Origin: GCA-2726865 sp050053595
GTDB taxonomy: Archaea; Thermoproteota; Bathyarchaeia; TCS64
DNA length: 6,554 nt
Assembly (NCBI GenBank): GCA_050053595.1
Contig: JASFTK010000082.1
Span: 1 to 6,554 of the forward strand
Reading direction: 5' to 3'
In this document: positions 1 through 5,960 of the stretch, in pieces
How positions within the stretch are numbered: the stretch's first letter is position 1
Layout of the letters: each line of letters opens with the position of its first letter
The notes under the pieces: model-generated
The model's input: the letters and a program-made list of their open reading frames with translations, nothing else
What the model was told of the DNA's origin: nothing
Database searches by the model: none
Made by a program: the position numbers and the translations under genes

Positions 1-511
1 TGAGGCCCTCGCAGGTCCCCTCATTGTTGATCGTGAAATCGGCCAAGGCGACAGCGTGGCCCAGACTGAACCCCAGCTCCCTGTGGTCCCTGTCTCGGAA
101 TGTCTCCGGGTCGTGGGGGTCGTCACTCCTCCCCCGTTCCTGGAGGCGGAGGTAGCGGGTTTTCGGAGAGGCGTATACCGCCACAAGGGAGGTGTCGTAG
201 TATTTCCCAAAGACCTCTACCTCTCCTATGCTCCTGATCCCGTCTACCACGACCCTGTTGGCAGGGATCGACTCGATCTTCTGTACGCATCTCTCAGCCA
301 CGGCGGCGTCACCCCCCTCTGCCCTGATCCCTCTCGCCAGCTGTCCAAGGTTCTCCGGGGTCGGTGAGAGGCCTCTCTCCTCCGCCAGATCACGTATCAC
401 ATCCCCCATAGTGACCACCCGGAGCCCCTTGTCCTCGAAGTGATCGGCCAAGGTGGTCTTACCTGAACCCGACATCCCCGTTATCAGCACAAGTTGCTTC
501 GACATAATCAT
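1..511 (-). CDS. UPF0200 family P-loop kinase-like protein (C-terminus beyond window)
   Basis: This gene reads from 511 down and is still open at base 1, giving 170 residues; the family usually has about 180-190, so only the last few are missing. The N-terminus has a Walker A P-loop, GMSGSGKT (about residues 12-19), followed by MGDVIRDLAEERGL and a TPENLGQLARGIRAEGG stretch. Further on are VVVDGIRS (Walker-B-like position) and an arginine-rich lid, RGRSDDP, then the FRDRDHRELGF segment typical of the family. These fit the archaeal UPF0200 family, related to nucleotide and dephospho-CoA kinases; the true substrate is unknown to me. The ATG at 511 overlaps the TGA of the upstream radical-SAM gene (ATGA), with GAGGG four bases before it. 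A second in-frame ATG lies at 505. Translational coupling to the upstream gene is inferred from the overlap. Family confidence is high, function low. Confidence 0.88.
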   Translation of the reverse strand, partial: MIMSKQLVLITGMSGSGKTTLADHFEDKGLRVVTMGDVIRDLAEERGLSPTPENLGQLARGIRAEGGDAAVAERCVQKIESIPANRVVVDGIRSIGEVEVFGKYYDTSLVAVYASPKTRYLRLQERGRSDDPHDPETFRDRDHRELGFSLGHAVALADFTINNEGTCEGL

Positions 512-1251
512 GATACCCTCTCAAGACCTGATCCCCTCGTCTTAATGTAGACCCTCTCGACCCCCACCGACGTGGCGATCTCAGCCAGCTTGACCAGCCC
601 CTCTCTCTCCGGGGGGTCCATCGCTTTCAGCTCTGGGTTGAGGACGTCACCCATGTTGTCGAACTGCTGCAAGTAGTAGACGTCACACCTGTCTTTCACC
701 TCGGTGGATATAGCCCTGATGTACTCGGGGTCGTCTGAGACCCCTGGGGCGACCGTGGTCCTCGCCTCCACCACTACACCGTGGTTGTTGCACAGTTCGA
801 GGGACTTCCTGACCTTCATCGATACCTCCCCGCCCATTTCTCCCGCGAATATCGAGTAGCTCTCGGGATTGAGGGGGGCTTTGATATCGAGGGCAACCCT
901 GTCGATGAGCTGTCTTCCCAGGAGGGCTTCCAAGACCCCGGGTCGGCTCCCGTTTGTGTCGAGCATCACCTTTAACCCCAGTTCTTTGGCTATCTCAGCG
1001 GCTTGCCTCACGCCATCGGGTTGGAGCGAGGGTTCACCGCCTGTGAGGACGACGGAGTCGAGGAGATCCTTCCCGATCTCGATCCTTCTCCGCAGGTAAT
1101 CGGCCTCCACCTCGCTCCCGGAGTCGAGGGGGATGAGATTGGAGTTCTGGCAGTAGGGGCAACTGAAGTTGCATCCTGCCAAAAAGACCACGAGGGAGAC
1201 ATTGCCGTACCAGTCGATCGTTGACATGTCGACGATCCCCCCCAACCTCAT
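508..1251 (-). CDS. Radical-SAM activating enzyme, anaerobic ribonucleotide reductase activase (NrdG2) type
   Basis: Predicted 247-residue radical S-adenosylmethionine enzyme. The 4Fe-4S cluster motif CxxxCxxC is C27, C31, C34 (GCNFSCPYCQN), followed by GGEP at 71-74 for SAM binding, DTNG at 98-101, DIKAP at 122-126 and a C-terminal LQQFDN. This order matches the short activases that make a glycyl radical on class III (anaerobic) ribonucleotide reductase, or related glycyl-radical enzymes of the PflA class. No partner reductase lies in the window, so the target is inferred from the family only. The frame can be extended upstream to an ATG at 1302, but a TATA-like box sits exactly there (1301-1308), which would put transcription start near 1278. 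I therefore choose the ATG at 1251, where the homologous N-terminus MRLGGIVDMSTIDW begins, preceded by the G-rich GGGGGTGCAGGG. The stop overlaps the start of the UPF0200 gene by four bases, suggesting coupled translation with a nucleotide-kinase-like partner. Confidence 0.85.
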   Translation of the reverse strand: MRLGGIVDMSTIDWYGNVSLVVFLAGCNFSCPYCQNSNLIPLDSGSEVEADYLRRRIEIGKDLLDSVVLTGGEPSLQPDGVRQAAEIAKELGLKVMLDTNGSRPGVLEALLGRQLIDRVALDIKAPLNPESYSIFAGEMGGEVSMKVRKSLELCNNHGVVVEARTTVAPGVSDDPEYIRAISTEVKDRCDVYYLQQFDNMGDVLNPELKAMDPPEREGLVKLAEIATSVGVERVYIKTRGSGLERVS

Positions 1252-1300
1252 CCCTGCACCCCCGAAATCATGGAACACACATTCAAAGACCGGGGCTATC

Positions 1301-1308
1301 ATTTAAAT
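1301..1308 (-). promoter_or_regulatory. TATA-like box for the radical-SAM gene
   Basis: The minus strand reads CG then ATTTAAAT, an archaeal TATA-type element with a purine-containing BRE-like sequence before it (AAGCGA). Its centre lies about 27 bases upstream of position 1278, leaving a leader of about 27 bases before the ATG at 1251. It lies in the 45-base gap after the PHP gene and argues that the radical-SAM/UPF0200 pair has its own promoter. Predicted from sequence only. Confidence 0.5.
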
Positions 1309-1347
1309 CGCTTGTTCAGCTCAGTGGAGGCGATGGAAGCTCCAGAT

Positions 1348-2304
1348 TCACCCAACGTAAACCGGGTTTAACCAAGCCTTACGACCGATCCAGTCGGTGA
1401 CCTCGATCCGGATGTATGTCTCATAGCCTTCAACGATATATGACGCCTCTTCGATGACCCCCTCGTCCACCGTGTTGTTGGCTCCCCTAGCCCCATCCGA
1501 GATGAAGGCTATGGATCGGGCTGGGGAGGAGGAGACATGTATCTCACTACCATCAATGGAGACATCGTTAATCGAAGGTCCATTACTGGAGAAGAAATAG
1601 CCCTCAGTTATACCACCCATTATACACTCGGCGGTCAACCCCTCTGCTCTGACGATTATCCAAGCCCTGCATATATCAAAGGGGAGGTAGGGTCTCTCGA
1701 GGCCGTGGGTGTCGTCCACGGCGAAGCTGTAGAGCCTGTGGCCCTGGGCGAGGAGGGCGTCCAACTGGGCGCTGGAATAGCCCCGGCCGATAGTCAGGTC
1801 GCATGTCGAGTTGTAGACCTCCAGACCTATGTGCCCTCTCAACCCCCTCAGATCCCTGTGGGTGAGATCAGACCAGTGGGGATGGGCTATCACCGCTGTA
1901 CCCCCAGCTCCGACGATGGCGTCTATAGCCTCCTGGGGGTTGGTGGATGCGTCGAAGTCTTTGAAAGGCAGCCTCTCAGCTATGTTGACGCCCACAATGT
2001 GTATCAACCTTCCATTCCACGAGGACCCGACGCTGATCTCCTCTCCGGGTATCATCAAAAAACCGGGCTCTGAGAGTCCCTGTGTATCGGTCAGTACCCC
2101 GTGGTCGGTGATCGACAGGAAGTCATACCCCGCCCCATAATAGTGGGATGCAAGTTGACCAGCGGTCATATGTCCATCGGAGTTGAGGGTGTGGGCATGG
2201 AGGTTACCCTTGTACCAGCGCCCCTCCGCCTCGAAGGGATTGTTGAAGTCGAGCCTCATCTTGGATCTATCAGGACTGGGGTTCCGGTCTTTACCCTTTC
2301 GCAT
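1348..2304 (-). CDS. CehA/McbA-type PHP-domain metallohydrolase
   Basis: A 318-residue protein with all expected PHP metal ligands: H36 and H38 in NLHAHT, D67-H68 in TDHG, E88-E89 in PGEE, H102 in HIVG, H141 and H143 in AHPHW, and D197/H200 in VDDTHG. The N-terminal NPFEAEGRWYKGNLHAHT and the later AWIIVRAEGLTAECIMGGITEGYFFSSNGPSI are typical of the CehA/McbA branch of PHP phosphoesterase-like hydrolases. A C-terminal beta-rich part follows (about 250-318). The likely activity is metal-dependent hydrolysis of a phosphoester or related bond; the substrate is unknown, and no signal peptide is seen, so it should be cytoplasmic. The start is uncertain: ATG 2304 is the longest, but M16 (ATG 2259, MRLDFNNPFEAEG) fits the family better, and neither has a clear Shine-Dalgarno. 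It lies 83 bases downstream of ftsZ in the same direction, beyond a T-tract. Confidence 0.87.
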   Translation of the reverse strand: MRKGKDRNPSPDRSKMRLDFNNPFEAEGRWYKGNLHAHTLNSDGHMTAGQLASHYYGAGYDFLSITDHGVLTDTQGLSEPGFLMIPGEEISVGSSWNGRLIHIVGVNIAERLPFKDFDASTNPQEAIDAIVGAGGTAVIAHPHWSDLTHRDLRGLRGHIGLEVYNSTCDLTIGRGYSSAQLDALLAQGHRLYSFAVDDTHGLERPYLPFDICRAWIIVRAEGLTAECIMGGITEGYFFSSNGPSINDVSIDGSEIHVSSSPARSIAFISDGARGANNTVDEGVIEEASYIVEGYETYIRIEVTDWIGRKAWLNPVYVG

Positions 2305-2357
2305 CTGGGCGCAGAATCTGGGATACGATGTTCAGGATATGCCCTGGCTCAGGGTGG

Positions 2358-2367
2358 AAAATAAAAA
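2358..2367 (-). terminator. T-tract after ftsZ, possible terminator and/or TATA box of the PHP gene
   Basis: Twenty bases past the ftsZ stop the minus strand reads CCTTTTTATTTTCC. Archaeal RNA polymerase often terminates at such T-runs without a hairpin. The same sequence resembles a TATA element, which would place a start of transcription near 2336, 30 or so bases before the PHP ATG at 2304. I cannot tell from sequence which role, or both, applies. Confidence 0.45.
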
Positions 2368-2387
2368 GGTGTGGTTAGGGTTCAGGA

Positions 2388-2489
2388 CTATGACTTCTTT
2401 TTCTTCTTCGAAGACTTGGAGACCTTGAGCTTTTTCTTCTTCTTTGACTTCTTTGCCACGGCTTTCTTCGACTTCTTTTTCTCGGATTT
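2388..2489 (-). repeat. Low-complexity AAG/AAA tract encoding the FtsZ lysine tail
   Basis: The last 33 sense codons plus stop of ftsZ form an almost pure purine run on the coding strand, broken into imperfect units such as KKSKKKKKL and SKSSKKKKKS. On the plus strand it shows as repeated GACTTCTTT blocks. Such tracts change length easily by slippage, so the tail length may vary between close relatives. The frame stays open to a TAG with no sign of a break. Confidence 0.7.
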
Positions 2490-3491
2490 CTTCTCTAAGA
2501 AGGGGCTCTCCACGCCGGCGAGGACGACGGCGGCCTTAAGACCTTTCTTCATGTCTCGGTTGACCATGGCGCCCCATGTCACTATTGCGCTGGGTGAGAT
2601 CCTGTCCATGACCAGCTCACCGGCCCTGTTGACCTCTTCAAGGGTCATCTCCTCCCCACCCTCGATGTGGATGAGGGCCCCCTTTGCCTTGGCTAGGTCA
2701 CCGACATCGAGGAGCTGAGAGTCCAATGCCTTCTCGATGGCGTCCTCCACCTTGTTGTCCCCTGAACCTTCCCCGAAGCCTATGGCGCAGACTCCGCCGC
2801 CCTTCATGATGGCTTTCATGTCTGCGAAGTCCAGGTTCATGTGTCCAGGGAGGGAGAGGGCCTTTGACATGCCCTTGATGAAAGTCCCTATGTTCTCATT
2901 TGCCACCCCGAAGGCGTCTCTGAGGGGGAGGTCGCCCGCGATCTTCCTGAGACGGTTGTTGTCAACGACTATCACCGAGTCGCATGATTCAGCGAGGTCT
3001 TGGAGACCCTCCTTGGCTTTCTCAACCCGGGTCCCCTCGACATCGAAAGGTATGGTGACAACCCCCAGGGTGAGGCAGCCCCTCTCCCTGGCGATCTTGG
3101 CCACCAGCGGTGACGCACCCGTCCCCGTACCTCCACCCAGGGTGGTGGTGACAAAGACTAGGGCTGAGTCGCTCACCGCTCTCTCGATGTCAGTGGCGCT
3201 CTCCTCAGCGGCCCTGAGTCCTTGCTCGGGGAACCCCCCGCAGCCCAAGCCCTGAGTTGTCTTGTAACCGAGGAGCAGCTTGTCGTCGGCTTTGGTGACG
3301 GTCAGGTGCTGCGCGTCGCTGTTGAGAGCTATGGTCCTGGCCGAGACAGCATCTCTCTTGAGCCATGAGACTATATTGGAACCGCCTCCGCCGACCCCGA
3401 GTATGGCAATCTTCGGGACAGATTCCCTTGCGATCTCCTCAATGCTCTTCTCCGAAAGCAACATAGAATCGTATTGAGTTTCTACCTGCAA
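2388..3491 (-). CDS. ftsZ: Cell-division GTPase FtsZ with lysine-rich C-terminal tail
   Basis: Tubulin-superfamily GTPase that forms the cytokinetic ring. In the 367-residue frame the nucleotide-binding loops are all present: GVGGGGSN (32-39), NSDAQHL (57-63), GLGCGGFPEQG (81-91), the tubulin signature GGGTGTG (119-125), PFDVEGTR (148-155), NNRL (178-181) and the catalytic T7 loop NLDFAD (219-224, D221 and D224). The folded part ends near 333. Residues 334-367 are a tail with 21 lysines in 34 positions plus Ser, Ala, Val and Leu; no ordinary FtsZ C-terminal anchor peptide (DIPxFL-like) is visible, although SPFLE lies at 329-333. Length of the core is normal. Start choice is open: TTG at 3491 is preceded by GGGGA eight or so bases away, while ATG at 3464 (M10) would also leave the whole fold intact. 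It is divergent from the DUF4145 gene and first of the co-oriented minus-strand group. Confidence 0.93.
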   Translation of the reverse strand: MQVETQYDSMLLSEKSIEEIARESVPKIAILGVGGGGSNIVSWLKRDAVSARTIALNSDAQHLTVTKADDKLLLGYKTTQGLGCGGFPEQGLRAAEESATDIERAVSDSALVFVTTTLGGGTGTGASPLVAKIARERGCLTLGVVTIPFDVEGTRVEKAKEGLQDLAESCDSVIVVDNNRLRKIAGDLPLRDAFGVANENIGTFIKGMSKALSLPGHMNLDFADMKAIMKGGGVCAIGFGEGSGDNKVEDAIEKALDSQLLDVGDLAKAKGALIHIEGGEEMTLEEVNRAGELVMDRISPSAIVTWGAMVNRDMKKGLKAAVVLAGVESPFLEKKSEKKKSKKAVAKKSKKKKKLKVSKSSKKKKKS

Positions 3492-3515
3492 TGTCTATTC
3501 CCCATATTTTCAATC

Positions 3516-3530
3516 AGTATTAAAAATACA
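3516..3530 (-). promoter_or_regulatory. TATA-like box for ftsZ
   Basis: The minus strand reads GTATTTTTAATACTG, an AT-rich box containing a short palindrome (GTATT-AAA-AATAC on the plus strand at 3518-3530). With its centre near 3524, transcription would begin near 3497, giving an almost leaderless TTG start at 3491 or a leader of about 33 bases before ATG 3464. Other AT-rich stretches nearby (3503-3511 and 3535-3540) could also serve, so the assignment is tentative. Confidence 0.42.
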
Positions 3531-3674
3531 GTTCAATTTAGGGCTGTGTAAGTAGGACCGACTACAAACACGAGACCATAGGGCGTTCACATTAGACTCG
3601 CGTATCCAAAGATCCATCCTAGACCCCAGAGTTCCTATGGGGACAATGCTGCGCGGGACACTCAAGCCCCATGG

Positions 3675-3690
3675 CGCGAACTTTATTAAA
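3675..3690 (+). promoter_or_regulatory. BRE/TATA element for the DUF4145 gene
   Basis: CGCGAA followed by CTTTATTAAA looks like a BRE plus TATA box (core 3682-3690). The TATA centre is about 27 bases before 3712, so the transcript should begin within a few bases of the ATG at 3716. This supports a leaderless mRNA and rules against the in-frame ATG at 3671, which lies upstream of the box. Confidence 0.58.
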
Positions 3691-3715
3691 GGTTCTACAG
3701 AAACTAGCGTACGGC

Positions 3716-4327
3716 ATGAGTTCTGATTACACCCCCCCAAGATTTGAAGAGGACGGGTTTCACTGTCCCTTCTGCGGGGTCTACGCCCATCAGAACTGGT
3801 ACAACGTGACCGTCGAAGGAGGCTTTAACGACGAGGAGGGGCCACAGGAGACCCTCTCCATCAGCTCCTGCGAGAACTGCGACAGGTTCTCCCTATGGAT
3901 CGACGGGGATATAGTTTACCCGCGTTCAGTGAACATCCCATTGCCCCTAGAGGAGATGCCACCGGAGATCAAAGCGGACTTTCTGGAGGCTCGGACCATT
4001 GTGGAGGATTCCCCACGGGCGGCGGCGGCGCTGTTGAGGCTTGCCCTCCAGAATCTGATATCTCTCATGGGGGAGACAGACGACATCCTCGTCAACCTGG
4101 AGAATCTGAAGAAGAGGGGGCTGGATGCCAAGATACAGACCGCCCTCCAGGGGGTGAGGATGGTGGGCGAAGGCAAGGTGGAGCCGGGTAAGATAGACCC
4201 AGAAGACGACATGGAGACCGCCAGCGTGCTCTTCAACCTGCTGAACCTCATTGTGGACGCCTTGATCGCTCAGCCACGGAGGGTCGACGAGATCCTCGAT
4301 AAATTCCCGGAACCTGAGGGAGACTAG
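3716..4327 (+). CDS. Zinc-ribbon DUF4145 domain protein
   Basis: A 203-residue soluble protein. The N-terminus has two CxxC pairs, C17/C20 (HCPFCG) and C52/C55 (CENCD), spaced as in a four-Cys zinc ribbon. From about residue 90 comes a helical DUF4145 domain: EARTIVEDSPRAAAALLRLAL, then a GLDAKIQTALQGVRMVGEG segment, then DDMETASVLFNLLNLIVDALI near the end. DUF4145 occurs alone or attached to restriction and other defence proteins and has been linked to HEPN-like folds, but its activity is not established. Most members I recall have VHPG in the segment after the RxxG; here the sequence is KVEPG, with Glu in place of His, so any activity needing that His may be lost. Start: ATG 3716 follows a TATA box at the distance expected for a leaderless mRNA; the upstream ATG 3671 would overlap that box. 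Convergent with the transporter, 21 bases apart. Confidence 0.82.
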   Translation: MSSDYTPPRFEEDGFHCPFCGVYAHQNWYNVTVEGGFNDEEGPQETLSISSCENCDRFSLWIDGDIVYPRSVNIPLPLEEMPPEIKADFLEARTIVEDSPRAAAALLRLALQNLISLMGETDDILVNLENLKKRGLDAKIQTALQGVRMVGEGKVEPGKIDPEDDMETASVLFNLLNLIVDALIAQPRRVDEILDKFPEPEGD

Positions 4328-4348
4328 ATAATTCTTGGCTCCCCCCTT

Positions 4349-5221
4349 CTAGGCGAGGACGGCGAGGATATAGACCCCTGTGAACATTATGATAGAGCTC
4401 ACTAGACGGACCCTGCCGTAGCTCTCCCCGAGGAAGACGACGCCGGCTGCGGCGCCCAGGACGACGCTGAGTTGGCGGAGGGAGAGGACGTAGCTGACCT
4501 GGACCCTGCTCATGACCCAGAGGACCATGACATAGCTGAACCTCATGAGGAACCCCGCCGCTGTGGCCGTGACTTTTGAGGTTTCCCACTCCCGTATGAG
4601 GGCCTTTCTCCCCCGGGTCCAGAGGATAGTAGCGGTCATCAGCGGCACTATGAAGACTTCGAGCCAGAGGGAGTAGGTCAGGGGGTCCACCCTAGTCACC
4701 GCAGCCTTGTCAGCGAGCGAATAGACGGTGGTACATAGGGCTGTGAGGAGGGCGAGCTGGGAGGCACGGCCCTTCATAGAGCGTATGGGGAGGGTGAGGT
4801 CCCTGAGGCTGAGGCTTTTAAGGTGTATGGTGTAGACCCCGACGACCATGAGGAGGATGCCGACGGCACCCCAGGCTGAGATCCTCTCTTCCAGGAAGAT
4901 GATGGCCAGCACTGTCAGGAAGAGGGGGGAGGAGCGGGCCAGGGGGTATACGACTGAGAGGTCCCCCAGTTCGTATGCCCGGCCCAGGCTGATGAAGTAT
5001 AGGGTCTCCGCAAAGGCGCTGACCAGTAGATATGGGAGGGCGGTGAGGGGTGGTCCCCAGTCCGTGAGGATGAATGCGTAGACGGGTAGGACCGTGAAGA
5101 GCGATGTGGTGGTCATGATCCACAGGTAGGACCCCTTGTCCTCGCTCCTCTTCGCCAGTACGTTCCAGGCGGCGTGGGAGAAGGCTGAGACCACCACTAG
5201 GAGGAAGGGCAGCGGGTCCAT
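4349..5221 (-). CDS. EamA/DMT-superfamily membrane transporter
   Basis: A 290-residue integral membrane protein with about ten hydrophobic helices in two homologous halves, the arrangement of drug/metabolite transporters of the EamA type. Helix 1 carries the usual HAAWNVLAK (16-24); YPLARSSPLF (92-101) and FLEERIS (109-115) close helices 3-4 of the first half, and the matching VVFLGESYG is in the second half near 261-269. The C-terminus is hydrophobic to the end (ILAVLA). Members export or import small metabolites such as amino acids or nucleotides; the substrate cannot be read from sequence. The ATG at 5221 has AGGTG two bases upstream, rather close for a Shine-Dalgarno, and a TATA-like box at 5242-5249 at the spacing expected for a nearly leaderless mRNA. 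It is divergent from thpR and convergent with the DUF4145 gene. Confidence 0.88.
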   Translation of the reverse strand: MDPLPFLLVVVSAFSHAAWNVLAKRSEDKGSYLWIMTTTSLFTVLPVYAFILTDWGPPLTALPYLLVSAFAETLYFISLGRAYELGDLSVVYPLARSSPLFLTVLAIIFLEERISAWGAVGILLMVVGVYTIHLKSLSLRDLTLPIRSMKGRASQLALLTALCTTVYSLADKAAVTRVDPLTYSLWLEVFIVPLMTATILWTRGRKALIREWETSKVTATAAGFLMRFSYVMVLWVMSRVQVSYVLSLRQLSVVLGAAAGVVFLGESYGRVRLVSSIIMFTGVYILAVLA

Positions 5222-5238
5222 CGCACCTAAGTTGGTGG

Positions 5239-5252
5239 GGGATAATTAACTG
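5239..5252 (-). promoter_or_regulatory. TATA-like box for the transporter gene (left arm of inverted pair)
   Basis: The minus strand reads CAGTTAATTATCCC. Its AT core (5242-5249) is centred about 27 bases before 5219, next to the ATG at 5221. Thirteen of its 14 bases match, in opposite orientation, the box in front of thpR at 5274-5287. Confidence 0.55.
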
Positions 5253-5273
5253 TAACGTGTCCCGCGCGCCGGG

Positions 5274-5287
5274 CAGTTAAATATCCC
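5274..5287 (+). promoter_or_regulatory. TATA-like box for thpR (right arm of inverted pair)
   Basis: The plus strand reads CAGTTAAATATCCC, with AT core 5277-5284. Transcription would begin near 5307, leaving about 16 bases before the GTG at 5324. The box mirrors the one at 5239-5252, with the GC palindrome CCCGCGCGCCGGG (5261-5273) between them. Confidence 0.55.
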
Positions 5288-5323
5288 TTTGGGGATGGTA
5301 ACCCCGGGATTCACAGTTTGGGC

Positions 5324-5878
5324 GTGCGTTGTTTCACGGCGGTCGATATAGGCGACCCAGGGGTCCTGAGGCGGCTTGTCGGGGTCCAGCGGTCCCTGGA
5401 GGGGACTGGGGGTGACCTGAAGGTGGTTGAGAGGGAGAACATCCATGTCACGATGAAGTTCCTCGGGGATGTCCGGGAGGGGCGTCTGGGGGAGGTTGAG
5501 AGGGTCATGGAGGGGGTGAGCTTCGAGGCCTTCGATATGACCCTCAGGGGCGTCGGGGTGTTCCCCCACCTCAGGAGGCCCAGGGTGGTCTGGGCGGGGG
5601 TCACCCAAGGGGCGGAGGAGTTGAAGGCGATATTCGACCAGCTCGAGGAGGGGTACACATCCCTGGACTTCAAGCAGGAGCGGAGGAGTTTCAAGCCCCA
5701 TGTGACCATAGCCAGGGTCCGCTCAGGGAGGAACAGGGGCAGTCTGGTGGAGGAGATCCGGCGCCTCGGGGACGAGGAGTTCGGGGGTTTCGAGGTCCGT
5801 AAGGTGGCGTTGAAGAAGAGCGTACTGACGCCGAAGGGTCCCATATACTCGACACTGGCCGAGGCGACTGCAGGTTAG
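5324..5878 (+). CDS. thpR: RNA 2',3'-cyclic phosphodiesterase (2'-5' RNA ligase family, ThpR/LigT)
   Basis: A 184-residue 2H phosphoesterase. Both catalytic HxT motifs are present: H41-V-T43 (NIHVTMKFLGDV) and H126-V-T128 (KPHVTIARV). They lie in the usual bilobed arrangement, with the internal GVGVFPHLRRPRVVWAGV strand region between them and a C-terminal LTPKGPIYSTLAE like that of other members. The family hydrolyses 2',3'-cyclic phosphates to 2'-phosphate ends and can reversibly make 2'-5' linkages in RNA; its cellular role in archaea is thought to be in RNA or tRNA processing. Length is normal. I choose GTG at 5324 because the protein then begins (V/M)RCFTAVDI, the standard N-terminus; a TTG two codons upstream (5318) is possible but less likely. 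No clear Shine-Dalgarno is seen. Divergent from the transporter; the downstream neighbour is a Cys-rich small protein. Confidence 0.93.
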   Translation: MRCFTAVDIGDPGVLRRLVGVQRSLEGTGGDLKVVERENIHVTMKFLGDVREGRLGEVERVMEGVSFEAFDMTLRGVGVFPHLRRPRVVWAGVTQGAEELKAIFDQLEEGYTSLDFKQERRSFKPHVTIARVRSGRNRGSLVEEIRRLGDEEFGGFEVRKVALKKSVLTPKGPIYSTLAEATAG

Positions 5879-5909
5879 CCCTGTGGGGGCCGCGTAGTGA
5901 ACTGGGTTA

Positions 5910-5937
5910 AGTATCTGGGATAGGGTTCCCAGGTACT
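5910..5937 (+). terminator. Ten-pair hairpin downstream of thpR
   Basis: AGTATCTGGG and CCCAGGTACT can pair over ten positions (one G-U) around the eight-base loop ATAGGGTT, starting 31 bases after the thpR stop. A T-rich stretch, GTTTAGTTTT, follows at 5951-5960. It may end or stabilise the thpR transcript; archaeal termination does not need hairpins, so a 3' processing or regulatory role is equally possible. Confidence 0.45.
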
Positions 5938-5960
5938 CACTTGGCCTAGAGTTTAGTTTT

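Larger units (their letters stand above)
3492..3715. other. Divergent intergenic region between ftsZ and the DUF4145 gene
   Basis: About 224 bases without a convincing gene. Both ends hold promoter-like AT-rich boxes. The centre (about 3541-3660) contains a weak hairpin, CCCCA at 3624-3628 with TGGGG at 3638-3642, but no tRNA, C/D box pattern or open frame with family features was seen. A minus-strand frame crosses it (3510-3740) but has no recognisable domain and covers the promoter of the neighbour, so I do not call it. Confidence 0.55.

Noticed and set aside
1537..2073. Long plus-strand frame of 178 codons opposite the PHP gene
   Set aside because: Antisense shadow of a clear metallohydrolase that has all its metal ligands on the other strand.
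2388..2500. CTTCTT-type repeats on the plus strand as a possible tandem repeat element
   Set aside because: Explained by the AAG/AAA lysine codons of the ftsZ tail read on the opposite strand.
3541..3660. Possible tRNA or small RNA in the ftsZ upstream gap
   Set aside because: No T-loop motif, no cloverleaf pairing and no C/D boxes found; only a weak five-pair hairpin.
3510..3740. Minus-strand frame of 76 codons across the ftsZ upstream region
   Set aside because: No recognisable domain, overlaps both promoters and the start of the DUF4145 gene, and its composition does not resemble the neighbours.
5246..5844. Two long minus-strand frames opposite thpR
   Set aside because: The plus-strand frame has both HxT motifs; the minus frames are low-complexity Pro/Leu/Ser by-products of the GC- and purine-rich coding strand.
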